From positions 1-64,000 of the forward strand of contig CARUPR010000006.1 of assembly GCA_949077035.1 (NCBI GenBank): 64,000 bases of DNA. Direction: 5' to 3'. Below the pieces are notes generated by a model. It did no database searches. It worked only from the letters and a program-made list of their open reading frames with translations, and was not told where the DNA came from. The stretch's first letter is position 1; every line of letters starts with the position of its first letter. A program made the position numbers and the translations under genes. This document shows, in pieces, positions 33,869 through 43,127 of the stretch. This DNA is from an uncultured Eubacteriales bacterium. GTDB lineage: Bacteria; Bacillota; Clostridia; Christensenellales; UBA1242.

Positions 33869-34013
33869 AAACGCTTACTTATATAAGCTAAGATTTATAA
33901 AATCTGATTGTTTTCTTTTAAGTTTTTTAAACGTATTTTTTTTTGTTTTTGTGGAAGAATTTTTTAAAACCTTGTTTGCAAATATTAAAAAAACAACTAA
34001 TTTGTTTCTCATA

Positions 34014-34050
34014 AAAAAAAATAAAGCAATGATTAAATGCTTTATTTTTA
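34014..34050 (-). terminator. terminator of nusB-xseA-proS-xseB run
   Basis: AAAATAAAGCA / TGCTTTATTTT around a 9-base loop directly after xseB, with T-run on the - strand. Confidence 0.75.
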
Positions 34051-34054
34051 AAGA

Positions 34055-34261
34055 TTATTCTTCTTCAAGTTTGTTGATTGTTTCTCTTACTTCAGACAAT
34101 TTTCCTTTTGCTTTATCAAGGCTTTCATAACAAATTTTTACAAGTTCCTGCCCTCTTTCAAACATTTGCATTGCCATAGAAAGAGGTAATTTATCTTCTT
34201 CAAGTTTTTCAATTATTTGATTAAGCTCTTTTGATGCATCCTCATAACTTATCTTTTCCAT
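34055..34261 (-). CDS. xseB: exodeoxyribonuclease VII small subunit
   Basis: 68 residues, typical. Two-helix protein with the family pattern SYEDASKELNQIIEKLEEDKLPLSMAMQMFERGQELVK. Several copies bind XseA to form the ssDNA exonuclease VII. Separated from xseA by proS, unlike the usual adjacent xseA-xseB pair; 8 bases after proS with AGGAGG upstream. Confidence 0.95.
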   Translation of the reverse strand: MEKISYEDASKELNQIIEKLEEDKLPLSMAMQMFERGQELVKICYESLDKAKGKLSEVRETINKLEEE

Positions 34262-34269
34262 AATTCCTC

Positions 34270-35973
34270 CTAATCTATTTTTGTCAATTCAAATAATTTT
34301 TCTTCAAGAGAAGAAAGGTCAATCATAATTTTTTCGCCGCTTTCTCTGATTGTTATTTCAGCTTGAGATTGGCTGAGAGAACGTGGGCTGATTACCACAC
34401 GGACAGGGATTCCCATAAGTTCGCTATCTGTAAGTTTCATACCTGCAGAAGTTTTTCTGTCGTCATAAAGCACTTCAAACTTTTGTGATAATTCTTGATA
34501 TAGCCTTTCTGCAACTTCTTCAACTTCTGGGTTGTCATTTCTTAATGGACAAAAATAAACAAGCCATGGAGCTATTGATTTTGGCCAAACGATTCCCTTT
34601 TCATCAGAACTTTCTTCAACTATTCCGGCAAGACATCTTCCAACTCCAATACCATAACAGCCCATTATAGGATTCATTTGGCTGCCGTCAGGCATTGAAA
34701 TAGACATTTCCATAGTTTTGCTATATTTTGTGCCCAGTTTAAAGATATTTCCAACCTCAATTCCTTTTTTGATTGTAAGAGGTTTGTCACAATGAGGACA
34801 AAGTTCTCCTTCATTGACTTTTGCAATGTCAACAAATTCATTGACATCAACATCTCTTTCCATATTCACGCCACTTAAATGATAATCTTCTTTGTTAGCA
34901 CCGCAAATAAGACCTTTCTGACCTTTTAATGACATATCGAATACTTTTATTATGTTATCTTGATTGAGGTTTATACAGCCGATATTCCCCTTTACAAGGC
35001 CGCTATCAGAGATGTCTGTGACATTAATATCGCTAACTTGTAAATATTTTTTAAGTTTGGCATCATTGACTTCTTTATCACCTCTGATAAAGGCAACAAT
35101 TACCTTATCTTTATTTCCTGAAATAGCATAACATACAGCTTTTATAAATTGTTTTTTATCTTTATTAAGCTTTTGTGAAAGTTCTTCAATTGTTTTTGCT
35201 TTTTCGGTATAAATTTCTTTAAGTTTTTCATCTTCAAATTCAATTTTTTCAATTTGAGATGTTGCGATTTCCATATTTGCCTTATAATCACAGTTGTCGC
35301 AAATAATTAGATTATCTTCGCCAGCATCGATGATAAGCTGAAATTCATCTGCACCATCTCCGCCCATCATTCCATTATCAGAACTGATTGCAATTACATT
35401 TTTCATTCCGATACGTTTATAAATTCTTTCATAAGCATGATAAACTCTGTCATAATATTCATTTAAATCTTCGCTGCTTGTATGAAAAGAATAGCCATCT
35501 TTCATGGTAAATTCCCTTACCCTCAAAAGACCTGCTCTAGGGCGAGCTTCATCTCTTATTTTTGTTTGAATTTGATAAATCATGCATGGCAGTTGGTCAT
35601 AACTTTTAACTGTGTTTTGACAAAGGTGCACAGCAGCTTCCTCATGGGTCATTCCTAAAAGCATTTCATGGTCATTTCTATCTTTAAAACGCACCATTTC
35701 CTGACCAATAGATGTATATCTGCCGCTTTTATCCCAAATTTCTCTTGGCATCATAACAGGCATAAGAACTTCCTGGCCGTCAACCTTGTTCATTTCTTCA
35801 CGTATGATATTTTGTATTTTTAAACTAACCTTTTGTGCTGCAGGAAGAAGAGAATATACTCCGTTTGATACCTGTTTGATATAACCTGCTCTTAATAATA
35901 GGCTATGGCTTTTTGCTGACACTCCGGCAGGAATATCTTTAAATCTTTCTCCTACAAGTTTACTTAATCTCAT
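34270..35973 (-). CDS. proS: prolyl-tRNA synthetase (bacterial type with editing insertion)
   Basis: 567 residues. The class II core has motif 1 around GVYSLLPAAQKV, motif 2 RDEARPRAGLLRVREFTMKD, and motif 3 GCYGIGVGRCLAGIVEE. Between motifs 2 and 3 lies the INS editing domain (about 225-395, including QKGLICGANKEDYHLSGVN) that clears Ala-tRNA-Pro. A C-terminal anticodon-binding domain follows (APWLVYFCPLRNDNPEVE). It overlaps xseA by 4 bases (ATGA). In many Firmicutes proS sits in the rpsB-polC supercluster; here it has moved between xseA and xseB. Confidence 0.97.
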   Translation of the reverse strand: MRLSKLVGERFKDIPAGVSAKSHSLLLRAGYIKQVSNGVYSLLPAAQKVSLKIQNIIREEMNKVDGQEVLMPVMMPREIWDKSGRYTSIGQEMVRFKDRNDHEMLLGMTHEEAAVHLCQNTVKSYDQLPCMIYQIQTKIRDEARPRAGLLRVREFTMKDGYSFHTSSEDLNEYYDRVYHAYERIYKRIGMKNVIAISSDNGMMGGDGADEFQLIIDAGEDNLIICDNCDYKANMEIATSQIEKIEFEDEKLKEIYTEKAKTIEELSQKLNKDKKQFIKAVCYAISGNKDKVIVAFIRGDKEVNDAKLKKYLQVSDINVTDISDSGLVKGNIGCINLNQDNIIKVFDMSLKGQKGLICGANKEDYHLSGVNMERDVDVNEFVDIAKVNEGELCPHCDKPLTIKKGIEVGNIFKLGTKYSKTMEMSISMPDGSQMNPIMGCYGIGVGRCLAGIVEESSDEKGIVWPKSIAPWLVYFCPLRNDNPEVEEVAERLYQELSQKFEVLYDDRKTSAGMKLTDSELMGIPVRVVISPRSLSQSQAEITIRESGEKIMIDLSSLEEKLFELTKID

Positions 35974-37160
35974 TTGTTATCTCCTTTTTTAAGTGGTGAT
36001 GCAACAATCACCCCATCTTTAAATACTATATTCATTTCTTTATTTAAGTCAATTTGTTTTGCCGAATTTATACTTTTATTATCTTGCTCAACTTTTGCAT
36101 ATCCTCTGTTTAAGATATTTTGAGGATTAATTTTGTTTAGTGTGTTTTCAAAAATTCCTATTTCATAAAACTTTTCATTTAAATAATTTTGAAAACTATT
36201 TATCAATGAATTTTTATCTAAATTTATCTTAATATTAAGATTCATCAATTTTCTTTCATAATTATGAGAGATAAGGCTTGTCTGATTTTTAAGAAAAACC
36301 AGTTTATCATCTAAATATGATTTAGAAACTCTTTGAAATTTGTCTATAAGTTCTCTCATTTCAAGCTTTTTGTCATGCAAATTAAATGTGACAAGTTCGG
36401 CAGCAGCAGACGGTGTCGGGGCACGTAAATCACTTACAAAATCTATGATTGTAAAATCTGTTTCATGACCAACCGCTGATATGATAGGTTTTGGACAGTT
36501 ATATGCCGCTCTAGCGACAATTTCAGTGTTATAAGCTGCAAGGTCTTCAAGGCTTCCACCACCTCTTGCAACAATTATGACATCAATATTTTCATATTCG
36601 CCCATTTTATCTATAGCATGGGCAATTTCTTTTTCTGCATTGTTTCCCTGAACTTTTGTATTATATAAAACAATATCAATACTCGGATTTCTTCGCCATG
36701 CAACATTTTTTATATCTTGCAAAACTGCACCCTCTTTTGAGGTGATTACTCCAATTCTTTTGATGTCCTTTGGGATTGCCTTTTTATGTGCTTCATCAAA
36801 AAGACCTTCGCTTGATAATTTGTTTTTCATTTTCATAAATTGTTCATACAAATCACCCTGTCCTATTCCTTCCACTTGAACAACATTAAAATTCAGTCTT
36901 CCAGTTTTTGAATAAAAACTTGGAGTTCCAGTGGCAATTATCTTGTTTCCTTCAACAAGTTTACCAATATAATTAGGATAAAAACAAACACAAGGCAATG
37001 AAGAATCTTCATCTTTCAGTGTAAAATAAATTATATTTCTTGTTAAGTTTACACCAAAAACCTCTCCTTCAATTGCAATATTATGAAGAAGTTCTTCTGA
37101 ATCAAAAACTTGTTTTATATAATTATTAAACTTTGAAACCGATATGGCCCTAATCATCAT
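35970..37160 (-). CDS. xseA: exodeoxyribonuclease VII large subunit
   Basis: 396 residues. An N-terminal OB-fold (RAISVSKFNNYIKQVF ... VFGVNLTRNIIYFTLKD) precedes the catalytic domain with RIGVITSKEGAVLQDI, VIIVARGGGSLEDLAAYN and ISAVGHETDFTIIDFVSD. A coiled-coil C-terminal part binds XseB. Degrades single-stranded DNA in both directions. ATG-ATG tandem starts at 37160 and 37157; AAGGA fits the first. 13 bases after nusB. Confidence 0.96.
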   Translation of the reverse strand: MMIRAISVSKFNNYIKQVFDSEELLHNIAIEGEVFGVNLTRNIIYFTLKDEDSSLPCVCFYPNYIGKLVEGNKIIATGTPSFYSKTGRLNFNVVQVEGIGQGDLYEQFMKMKNKLSSEGLFDEAHKKAIPKDIKRIGVITSKEGAVLQDIKNVAWRRNPSIDIVLYNTKVQGNNAEKEIAHAIDKMGEYENIDVIIVARGGGSLEDLAAYNTEIVARAAYNCPKPIISAVGHETDFTIIDFVSDLRAPTPSAAAELVTFNLHDKKLEMRELIDKFQRVSKSYLDDKLVFLKNQTSLISHNYERKLMNLNIKINLDKNSLINSFQNYLNEKFYEIGIFENTLNKINPQNILNRGYAKVEQDNKSINSAKQIDLNKEMNIVFKDGVIVASPLKKGDNK

Positions 37161-37173
37161 TCATTCCTTATCA

Positions 37174-37563
37174 CTATTTATTATCTTTTAATATTGATGA
37201 TAAAACGCCATTAATGAATTTACTGCTTTTTATTGTTGAATATTTTTTAGCAATAGTAAGAATTTCATTGATGGCAACTTGAATGGGTGTGCCGATATAT
37301 TTTATTTCTGTAAGAGCACAATAAATAAGTGCTAAATCAATTTTATATACTCTGTCAATCTCATAGCCAATTAACTTTGAAGAAATCAAATTTGACAATT
37401 CATCTCTATTATTTTCAAATTTCAAGACAATGTCTTTTGCAAAAGATTTATCTTCATCTTTCTTTAAAGACGAAAAAAACTCTTCGTCAAAGCTATAATC
37501 CTTTTTGACGAAAAGTCTTTCAAATATCAGTTGAAATGCTAGTTCTCTTGCCTGTGTTCTCAT
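37174..37563 (-). CDS. nusB: transcription antitermination factor NusB
   Basis: 129 residues, all-helical. N-terminal MRTQARELAFQLIFE and C-terminal helices PIQVAINEILTIAKKYS and KSSKFINGVLSSILK are diagnostic. Binds boxA RNA with NusE during rRNA transcription. Overlaps the Asp23-family gene by 4 bases (ATGA), consistent with coupling. Confidence 0.96.
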   Translation of the reverse strand: MRTQARELAFQLIFERLFVKKDYSFDEEFFSSLKKDEDKSFAKDIVLKFENNRDELSNLISSKLIGYEIDRVYKIDLALIYCALTEIKYIGTPIQVAINEILTIAKKYSTIKSSKFINGVLSSILKDNK

Positions 37564-37925
37564 TCGGTTGCCTCATCACAATTAACTCCACTTACATGGA
37601 CATTTATTTTCCCTGGTTTGATTCCTACCATAGAGTTGAGTGAATTTTTAATGTTTTCTTGCACTCTGTAGGCAATATCAGGCACGCTATAACCGATATG
37701 AACAATTATATAAACATCTACATTTAAAGTCCCATTGACATCAAATTTTATGTTTACCCCTTCTGACTTTGTTTTGGATAATTTTCTAAAAATAGAAAGT
37801 TCGGTATTAGTAAGGGCATCGACACCATTGATTTCCTTTGTAGCAAGGTTGATGATTGAAAGCAAAATATCTCTATCAATATCAACCTTTCCTTTTTTTA
37901 GCATTGTGTTTTCTTTGTTTGTCAT
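37560..37925 (-). CDS. Asp23/Gls24-family envelope stress protein
   Basis: 121 residues. The Asp23 domain spans nearly the whole protein: KVDIDRDILLSIINLATKEINGV, then INVKFDVNGTLNVDVYIIVHIGYSVPDIAYRVQENIKNSL-like strands and helices. It is commonly found directly before nusB in Clostridia. The ATG at 37925 is chosen: GGGAG formed by the upstream in-frame ATG (37937) region is its ribosome site. Role in cell envelope homeostasis is inferred from the family. Confidence 0.9.
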   Translation of the reverse strand: MTNKENTMLKKGKVDIDRDILLSIINLATKEINGVDALTNTELSIFRKLSKTKSEGVNIKFDVNGTLNVDVYIIVHIGYSVPDIAYRVQENIKNSLNSMVGIKPGKINVHVSGVNCDEATE

Positions 37926-38009
37926 AAATTCTCCCATTCATTAGCGTAGAATTTTGATGTTTTCAAAATTTATCTATATCATTATAGCATATAATTGTAA
38001 AATATGCAA

Positions 38010-38480
38010 TTATTCTACAGGCATAATTTTGATATTTTCAATTCCAGTGCCAAGTTGTGATTGAATTACAGCAACAATTTTAGCAGTTTCTGACTTATTA
38101 AGTTCTTTTGCCTTAACTACCGCATTTACATTTGCGTCAGAAATTGAGATGATACAATCGCTAAAACCTTTAGCTTTGATAAGTCCTTCTATTACAAGTT
38201 CTTTTTCCATTTGTTTAATAAGAGAAAGCTTTGATTGTTCGGCATTTTTTACAGCTTCTTCAGATGATGTTTCATTTGAAATTATTGCATCATAATAAAG
38301 CATTTCTTGGTCACGTGTTGATTCTCTTGTTGAACGATAGGTTGAGAAATAACTAGCAGTTGTTGTAGTTTGGCCTTTGTCTTTTGAAACTGAATTGTTA
38401 AGCATAACATTAAGATATCCAGTTACACCTAAAAGTAAAACCATTACAGTTATGATAATAATCTTAGTTCTATTTTTCAT
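38010..38480 (-). CDS. spoIIIAH: stage III sporulation protein AH
   Basis: 156 residues. One N-terminal transmembrane helix (about 5-27, IIIITVMVLLLGVTGYLNVML), a Ser/Thr/Arg-rich linker and a C-terminal ring-building domain (KMEKELVIEGLIKAKGFSDCIISISD). It is the mother-cell partner that binds forespore SpoIIQ, forming the channel across the intermembrane space. Last gene of the operon. Shorter linker than the Bacillus protein. Confidence 0.93.
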   Translation of the reverse strand: MKNRTKIIIITVMVLLLGVTGYLNVMLNNSVSKDKGQTTTTASYFSTYRSTRESTRDQEMLYYDAIISNETSSEEAVKNAEQSKLSLIKQMEKELVIEGLIKAKGFSDCIISISDANVNAVVKAKELNKSETAKIVAVIQSQLGTGIENIKIMPVE

Positions 38481-38500
38481 TTTTTTTACTCCTTTATTTT

Positions 38501-39043
38501 TTAATTTCCTGAATAGATATTTATCTTTGAGTTGTCAATTTCTATCACCGTTTGAATTATGGATAGTATGTCCATTTTTACAGAGATGTCTTTTGCTCCG
38601 CCAGCTATTACAACAATACCTTTTACAACTGGATAGATTTCTTCTTTGATTACTGGTTGTCCATTTACCAAAACAACTGATGAAGTTGTGATAACTGTTC
38701 CATTTGAAGTATGCCTAGTTTCTTCTTCGGTGAGATAGATGTATTCAAAACCTTTTTCTAATGTAACAACAACTTCAACATTTCCCGCTCCCTTTACCTT
38801 AGTGATTACATTTTCAAGTTTATTCTCAAGATAGTCTATATATTCCCCTGAAGTAGAAAAATTTGAGCTAACATTGTCGATTTTGCCATTTTCAACCTTA
38901 TTTTTTGGTTTTGCAGTTAATGAAGAAAAGTAAATGACTGCTATAATAACTGCAAGAGCGACTGCGATATAAAGTTCTATATGTTTTACCTTCTTGATTC
39001 TATCGTATAATACTCTAAACTTGTCCTTAATTTTAGCTGTCAT
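38501..39043 (-). CDS. spoIIIAG: stage III sporulation protein AG
   Basis: 180 residues. N-terminal membrane helix (about 22-42, IELYIAVALAVIIAVIYF), linker, then the ring-building motif domain (SGEYIDYLENKLENVITKVKGAGNVEVVVTLE). The final segment VKGIVVIAGGAKDISVKMDIL is typical. It forms the large oligomeric ring in the outer forespore membrane. Its start overlaps spoIIIAF by 11 bases. Confidence 0.95.
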   Translation of the reverse strand: MTAKIKDKFRVLYDRIKKVKHIELYIAVALAVIIAVIYFSSLTAKPKNKVENGKIDNVSSNFSTSGEYIDYLENKLENVITKVKGAGNVEVVVTLEKGFEYIYLTEEETRHTSNGTVITTSSVVLVNGQPVIKEEIYPVVKGIVVIAGGAKDISVKMDILSIIQTVIEIDNSKINIYSGN

Positions 39044-39536
39044 ACCAGATTGCCTCCTCGCTTATATTGACATAATTTTTTATGATATTTGTTATGTCTT
39101 TTTTAATCTTTATAATATCATTATGCTCTGCATTTTCAGATATGACTAACCCACTTAAATCGACATTAATAGACTTAAATTGCATTTTGCTATCAAAGAT
39201 ATTTGCGCTTACATAGATTGAAACATTTTTATAACCACGTTGATGAATTTTTGTTTCGATATCCTCTTTAATTACATTAATTTTATCTAAATTAAGTTGA
39301 TAAAGATAATCTTCGTCAACTTTTATGTTTTGACCATATTCAAACATATTGTCAAAATTGATTTCAGTTTTAAGGAGTTTTGGAAGTGGAAGAATTATGA
39401 CTAAAACAATTATGAAAGATAGAATACCTTTTATATATCTATTCATTTGCCCTTCAGGCAAGATTAATTCAATTATAACCGAAATACATATTATTCCAGC
39501 AATTGAAATAATCCAGTTAGACAAAGTGCTAAGCAT
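39033..39536 (-). CDS. spoIIIAF: stage III sporulation protein AF
   Basis: 167 residues. Two N-terminal membrane helices (about 5-25 and 32-52; the family signature is ILPEGQMNRYIKGILSFIIVLVIILPL), then a soluble domain (YKNVSIYVSANIF). Part of the mother-cell SpoIIIA complex. Lies between AE and AG in the invariant operon order. Confidence 0.95.
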   Translation of the reverse strand: MLSTLSNWIISIAGIICISVIIELILPEGQMNRYIKGILSFIIVLVIILPLPKLLKTEINFDNMFEYGQNIKVDEDYLYQLNLDKINVIKEDIETKIHQRGYKNVSIYVSANIFDSKMQFKSINVDLSGLVISENAEHNDIIKIKKDITNIIKNYVNISEEAIWYDS

Positions 39537-39564
39537 AAAACCTCCTTTTAAAAAATATAAAAAT

Positions 39565-40851
39565 CTAGAAAATATTTGCAGAACACATTACAAGACCTAT
39601 CATGATAAAGTATACAAAAGCAACAGCAATAAGGCTGACAATAAGAAGTATCATACTTTTAGAAATTGCGGCTATAAAGTTTGAAATCTGCTTACTTCCA
39701 AGTGGCTCAACGATGCCGGCGATAAGTTTTAATGCAAGCATAAACACAACAAGTTGAATTAATGGAGAAAGAATTGTTGCCAGAAGCATGAAAAGTCCTG
39801 TTGCCCCAACTGCATTTTTTATTAAGTTTGAAGAAGCAAGCATAATTCCCATACCATCGCTTAAATAAGAGCCTAAAAGCGGAATATAAGACCTTATTGC
39901 ATATTTCATTGTCCTTATCGATACCCCATCAACCGAACCGGCAGTCAAACCTTGGATTGAAAGAAAGGCGGTAAATATGGTAAAAATCAGCCCTGTCAAC
40001 CATTTGAAGGTGCTATCAAAAAAGGATGTAAATTTATTTAATTTTATATTGTTTGAAAGGTTTGAAACTACAGAAAAAACAACAGAGAAAATAAATATTG
40101 GTAAAAGCACATAGGTAAAAAGATTTATTATAAGTCCGCTTAAGAGTGCCATGGCTGGCTGATAAACAGTTACAGATACAGTTCCACCAATTGCAGTTAA
40201 AAACGTAAGTAAAATAGGAAATACTACATCCATTTGTGATTTTATTGAAAGTATAGTTCCTGTTGTCATGCTTATCATTTTTGTAATTATGGTTAATACC
40301 AAAATTACAATGAATCCAAAAGTGACAAATTGAATAAGGTTTGAAATAGATTTTCCATTAGAAGATGGTTTAAGCCCTTGAAGCATATTCCCAAGTATAG
40401 CAATTGCAATGATAAGTGATATTATCGGAATAAGCCCTAAAAAATTGTCTAAAAAAATACTTGCAAGATTTGTCCATAAACTTTTACCATTGTCAAAATC
40501 ACCTGCAATAAGTTTTTGTATTTTTTGCAAAAAACTACTTCCGCCAAATATTGCAAGTTGACCTGATGTAAACCCTGCAAGTATTTTGTCTAAAGAAGAA
40601 AAGTCTAAATCTTCAAGTTGTCCTTCAATTTCTTCCCCCAAATCCTCATTTAATTGTTCAGAATTAGAAGAATTATCATAAATTACTTCAGAAGAATTTG
40701 CAGATGTAAAATTATTAGAATATCCAATAGTCGGCATAAACATTAAAAACAAAACCAATGTTAAAATAGTGACTGCTTTAAAAATGTTGGCTCTTTTATA
40801 ACAATAGATATATCTCCATTTTTGATTTTGGTTGTTATAGATTTTCTTCAT
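39565..40851 (-). CDS. spoIIIAE: stage III sporulation protein AE
   Basis: 428 residues, polytopic, about 7-8 membrane helices. An N-terminal hydrophobic segment (about 27-47) may be a signal peptide and is followed by an Asn/Ser/Glu-rich extracytoplasmic stretch. Family landmarks: IPIISLIIAIAILGNML, AIGGTVSVTVYQPAMALLSG, GLTAGSVDGVSIRTMKYAIRSYIPLLGSYLSDG. Likely the transport-like membrane core. Overlaps spoIIIAD by 4 bases. Confidence 0.96.
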   Translation of the reverse strand: MKKIYNNQNQKWRYIYCYKRANIFKAVTILTLVLFLMFMPTIGYSNNFTSANSSEVIYDNSSNSEQLNEDLGEEIEGQLEDLDFSSLDKILAGFTSGQLAIFGGSSFLQKIQKLIAGDFDNGKSLWTNLASIFLDNFLGLIPIISLIIAIAILGNMLQGLKPSSNGKSISNLIQFVTFGFIVILVLTIITKMISMTTGTILSIKSQMDVVFPILLTFLTAIGGTVSVTVYQPAMALLSGLIINLFTYVLLPIFIFSVVFSVVSNLSNNIKLNKFTSFFDSTFKWLTGLIFTIFTAFLSIQGLTAGSVDGVSIRTMKYAIRSYIPLLGSYLSDGMGIMLASSNLIKNAVGATGLFMLLATILSPLIQLVVFMLALKLIAGIVEPLGSKQISNFIAAISKSMILLIVSLIAVAFVYFIMIGLVMCSANIF

Positions 40852-41240
40852 GTTGGCAAAAGCTCCATTATTATATTTAAGATATTGGTAACTATTGGAA
40901 GAGCCATAACCATGATTACCAATTTCCCACCCAACATTATTTTATCGCCAAGGCCTGGATTTCCAGTTTCTGAGCAAATCCCTGCAGAAAATTCGATTAA
41001 ATAGCCTATTCCTATAATTTTTAATAAAATAGTATAAAGACTTGAATTGAGCCCTGTCACCCCTATAATATCTTTAATGGATGATAAAATACCAGTGAAA
41101 TAATTGACTATCATTGCTATGATAATCAATCCACCGGCTATACCAATTAATATTGCAAAATCAGACTTGACAGGTTTGACAACCATTGATGCAACACAAG
41201 TAATCAAACCTATTGCAATTATCTTAAAAATTATATCCAT
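40848..41240 (-). CDS. spoIIIAD: stage III sporulation protein AD
   Basis: 130 residues, four membrane helices. Family landmarks LIGIAGGLIIIAMIV and IEFSAGICSETGNPGLGDKIMLGGKLVIMVMALPI, with the conserved Cys-Ser-Asp/Glu-x-Gly-NPGL segment. Homologous in part to SpoIIIAC. Overlaps spoIIIAE by 4 bases. Confidence 0.95.
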   Translation of the reverse strand: MDIIFKIIAIGLITCVASMVVKPVKSDFAILIGIAGGLIIIAMIVNYFTGILSSIKDIIGVTGLNSSLYTILLKIIGIGYLIEFSAGICSETGNPGLGDKIMLGGKLVIMVMALPIVTNILNIIMELLPT

Positions 41241-41258
41241 AAGCCTCTTTTACTAAAT

Positions 41259-41453
41259 CTAAAAATTAAAAATTGTTTTTAAGGTGACAAACAAATCACC
41301 AATTAAATTCAAAACCATTACAAGCACGATGATAAGACCAGCTAAAGTTGCGATTGTAGAAATATCCTCTCTGCCAGTTTGCTTTAAAATTTGACCGATT
41401 ATCGCTGTTAAAATGCCAATAGCGGCAATTTTAAAAATTATTTCAACATCCAT
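41259..41453 (-). CDS. spoIIIAC: stage III sporulation protein AC
   Basis: 64 residues, two membrane helices: MDVEIIFKIAAIGILTAIIGQILKQTGREDI then STIATLAGLIIVLVMVLNLIGDLF. Length and the KQTGRED turn match the family exactly. Confidence 0.96.
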   Translation of the reverse strand: MDVEIIFKIAAIGILTAIIGQILKQTGREDISTIATLAGLIIVLVMVLNLIGDLFVTLKTIFNF

Positions 41454-41462
41454 TTCCCCCTC

Positions 41463-41957
41463 CTAAATAAATAAAACAATGATGACAAGACCGGCCACAA
41501 TGCCCAGTTTAATAGAAAGAGAGCCATACTTTTTATTTTCTGAACTTGCAGAAGAAGAAAGAGATTCAAACCGAGTTTGAAAATTTTTTATCTCTTTAGA
41601 TTGGCTATCAACATCACTTCTTCCCAAGCTTTTAAAAAACATAAAAATTATATCTTTCTCTTCCTCCTTTAAAAACTTAATATTTTTAAATAAAAATTCT
41701 CTTTCTAAAGGGGTTTCTTTGTTCATAAAAGATATAAAATTATTATCAATTCCATGAAGTTTATGTTTTTGCTTTTCATCAAGATTATTAAAAATATTTT
41801 TAAGTCTTTCTCTCGAATAATTTATTTCAACATCAAATTTTTGGCATAATAAAACTAAAGCTTGGAAGAAGTTTGCACGAGTTTTATATTTTTTTGAAAA
41901 CAAATATCCTATATATATTGTCAAACAAGCCATAAAAGCCAATAATAAAATTTTCAT
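41463..41957 (-). CDS. spoIIIAB: stage III sporulation protein AB
   Basis: 164 residues. N-terminal and C-terminal membrane helices bracket a helical cytoplasmic domain (NFFQALVLLCQKFDVEINYSRERLK, FKSLGRSDVDSQSKEI). GspF-like architecture as in the type II secretion-like view of SpoIIIA. 9 bases after spoIIIAA. Confidence 0.94.
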   Translation of the reverse strand: MKILLLAFMACLTIYIGYLFSKKYKTRANFFQALVLLCQKFDVEINYSRERLKNIFNNLDEKQKHKLHGIDNNFISFMNKETPLEREFLFKNIKFLKEEEKDIIFMFFKSLGRSDVDSQSKEIKNFQTRFESLSSSASSENKKYGSLSIKLGIVAGLVIIVLFI

Positions 41958-41966
41958 TTATCCTCC

Positions 41967-42872
41967 TTATAAATGGATTCTTGCGAAATTCTCATTATAG
42001 ATTCCTTCCAATGTCCCAGGACCATTTCTCATAGATAATAATACATATCTTTTAAAAATCTTATTTTTTATGATTTCTTCAAAATGTGGTTTTTTAACAA
42101 AACTTTCGATACTATCACTATGGACTGATGCTAATATTGAAACCCCAGAATTTACTGCATAAATGACTGCATCAATATCTTCCTTTTGACCTAATTCATC
42201 GGTTACAATAAGATTTGGTGAAAGTGCACGTATACCATTTTCAAAACCAATGCTTTTTCTTGCAAAACTGATTTTATCTGCAAAATTTCCTATATTGCCG
42301 TTTTCTCCCAAATCAAGTTCGCCACGTTCGTCTAATAACAAGACATTATAAGCAAAGTTTCTTTCTGACAACTGACAAACAAAATCACGTAAAAACGTTG
42401 TTTTTCCTGCTCCAGGTGGAGAAATAATTAAAGTATTATATATCCCTTTTTCTGATAATAAAAAATTAAAAGCTGAAAGAGAACAATTTTTCACCTCGTG
42501 CGGAAGCCTAATATTTATGCTAGAAAAATTTGTCATTGTCTTAACCTTTCCTGCTTCTTCCACGATATCTCCACCTATTCCAAGCCTGATACCGCCTTTT
42601 GTAACCAAATATCCACGTTTTAATTGTTCATTTACCGAATAGATAGAACATTCACTTGCACGAAAAATGATATCTTCAATCATTGTTTTTGAAGATATCA
42701 AAGCTTCCTTTAAATTTCCCGTAACCCCTCGCTCACCCAAAAAAATACGTTGACTACCAATTGCCAAAACAATAGGCTTGTCCGCACGCAATCGAATTTC
42801 ATTGATTGATTTGATATTTACCCTATTTTTAAGAATGTCAAATATTTCATTAGGAAGGATTTTTTCAAGCAT
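41967..42872 (-). CDS. spoIIIAA: stage III sporulation protein AA (ATPase)
   Basis: 301 residues. Secretion-type ATPase: Walker A SPPGAGKTT at 151-159, Walker B VLLLDERGEL from about 177, and GVSILASVHSDS. The N-terminal part carries INEIRLRADKPIVLAIG and GGIRLGIGG. It is thought to energise the SpoIIIA-SpoIIQ feeding tube that sustains forespore gene expression. First gene of the eight-gene operon; the 255-base upstream gap holds a 14-bp palindrome and the efp terminator. Confidence 0.96.
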   Translation of the reverse strand: MLEKILPNEIFDILKNRVNIKSINEIRLRADKPIVLAIGSQRIFLGERGVTGNLKEALISSKTMIEDIIFRASECSIYSVNEQLKRGYLVTKGGIRLGIGGDIVEEAGKVKTMTNFSSINIRLPHEVKNCSLSAFNFLLSEKGIYNTLIISPPGAGKTTFLRDFVCQLSERNFAYNVLLLDERGELDLGENGNIGNFADKISFARKSIGFENGIRALSPNLIVTDELGQKEDIDAVIYAVNSGVSILASVHSDSIESFVKKPHFEEIIKNKIFKRYVLLSMRNGPGTLEGIYNENFARIHL

Positions 42873-42896
42873 AACAATCTCCTAAACCTAATCTAT

Positions 42897-42910
42897 GAGT
42901 GATATCACTC
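42897..42910. promoter_or_regulatory. 14-bp palindrome upstream of spoIIIAA
   Basis: GAGTGATATCACTC, perfect, 25 bases upstream of the spoIIIAA start. It lies where a sigma-E promoter or operator would be expected, but I could not fit a sigma-E -10/-35 pair convincingly. The rest of 42911-43080 is AT-rich without visible features. Confidence 0.4.
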
Positions 42911-43080
42911 GACAATACTATTACGACAAATAAAGTCAAAAAAGAGCATAAGAGTATTTTCAGAAAATAAAAATAAAATTAATTTTTCTAATAAAGTTAT
43001 TTTTTTTATTAGTTTGTGTTTTAATTGTTTTCATATAGGAAGCCACTTATATTGTTTTTGCCTGTCTTGTGTTTATAAAT

Positions 43081-43112
43081 AAAAAAAACCACACTTAAAA
43101 ATGTGGTTTTTA
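43081..43112 (-). terminator. efp terminator
   Basis: AAAACCACA / TGTGGTTTT hairpin with long A/T flanks, 16 bases after efp. Confidence 0.8.
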
Positions 43113-43127
43113 TGTTTAATTAATGTT

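Noticed and set aside
42873..42960. sigma-E promoter for spoIIIAA
   Set aside because: CATAGATT near 42893 is only a loose -10 match and no suitable -35 could be placed.
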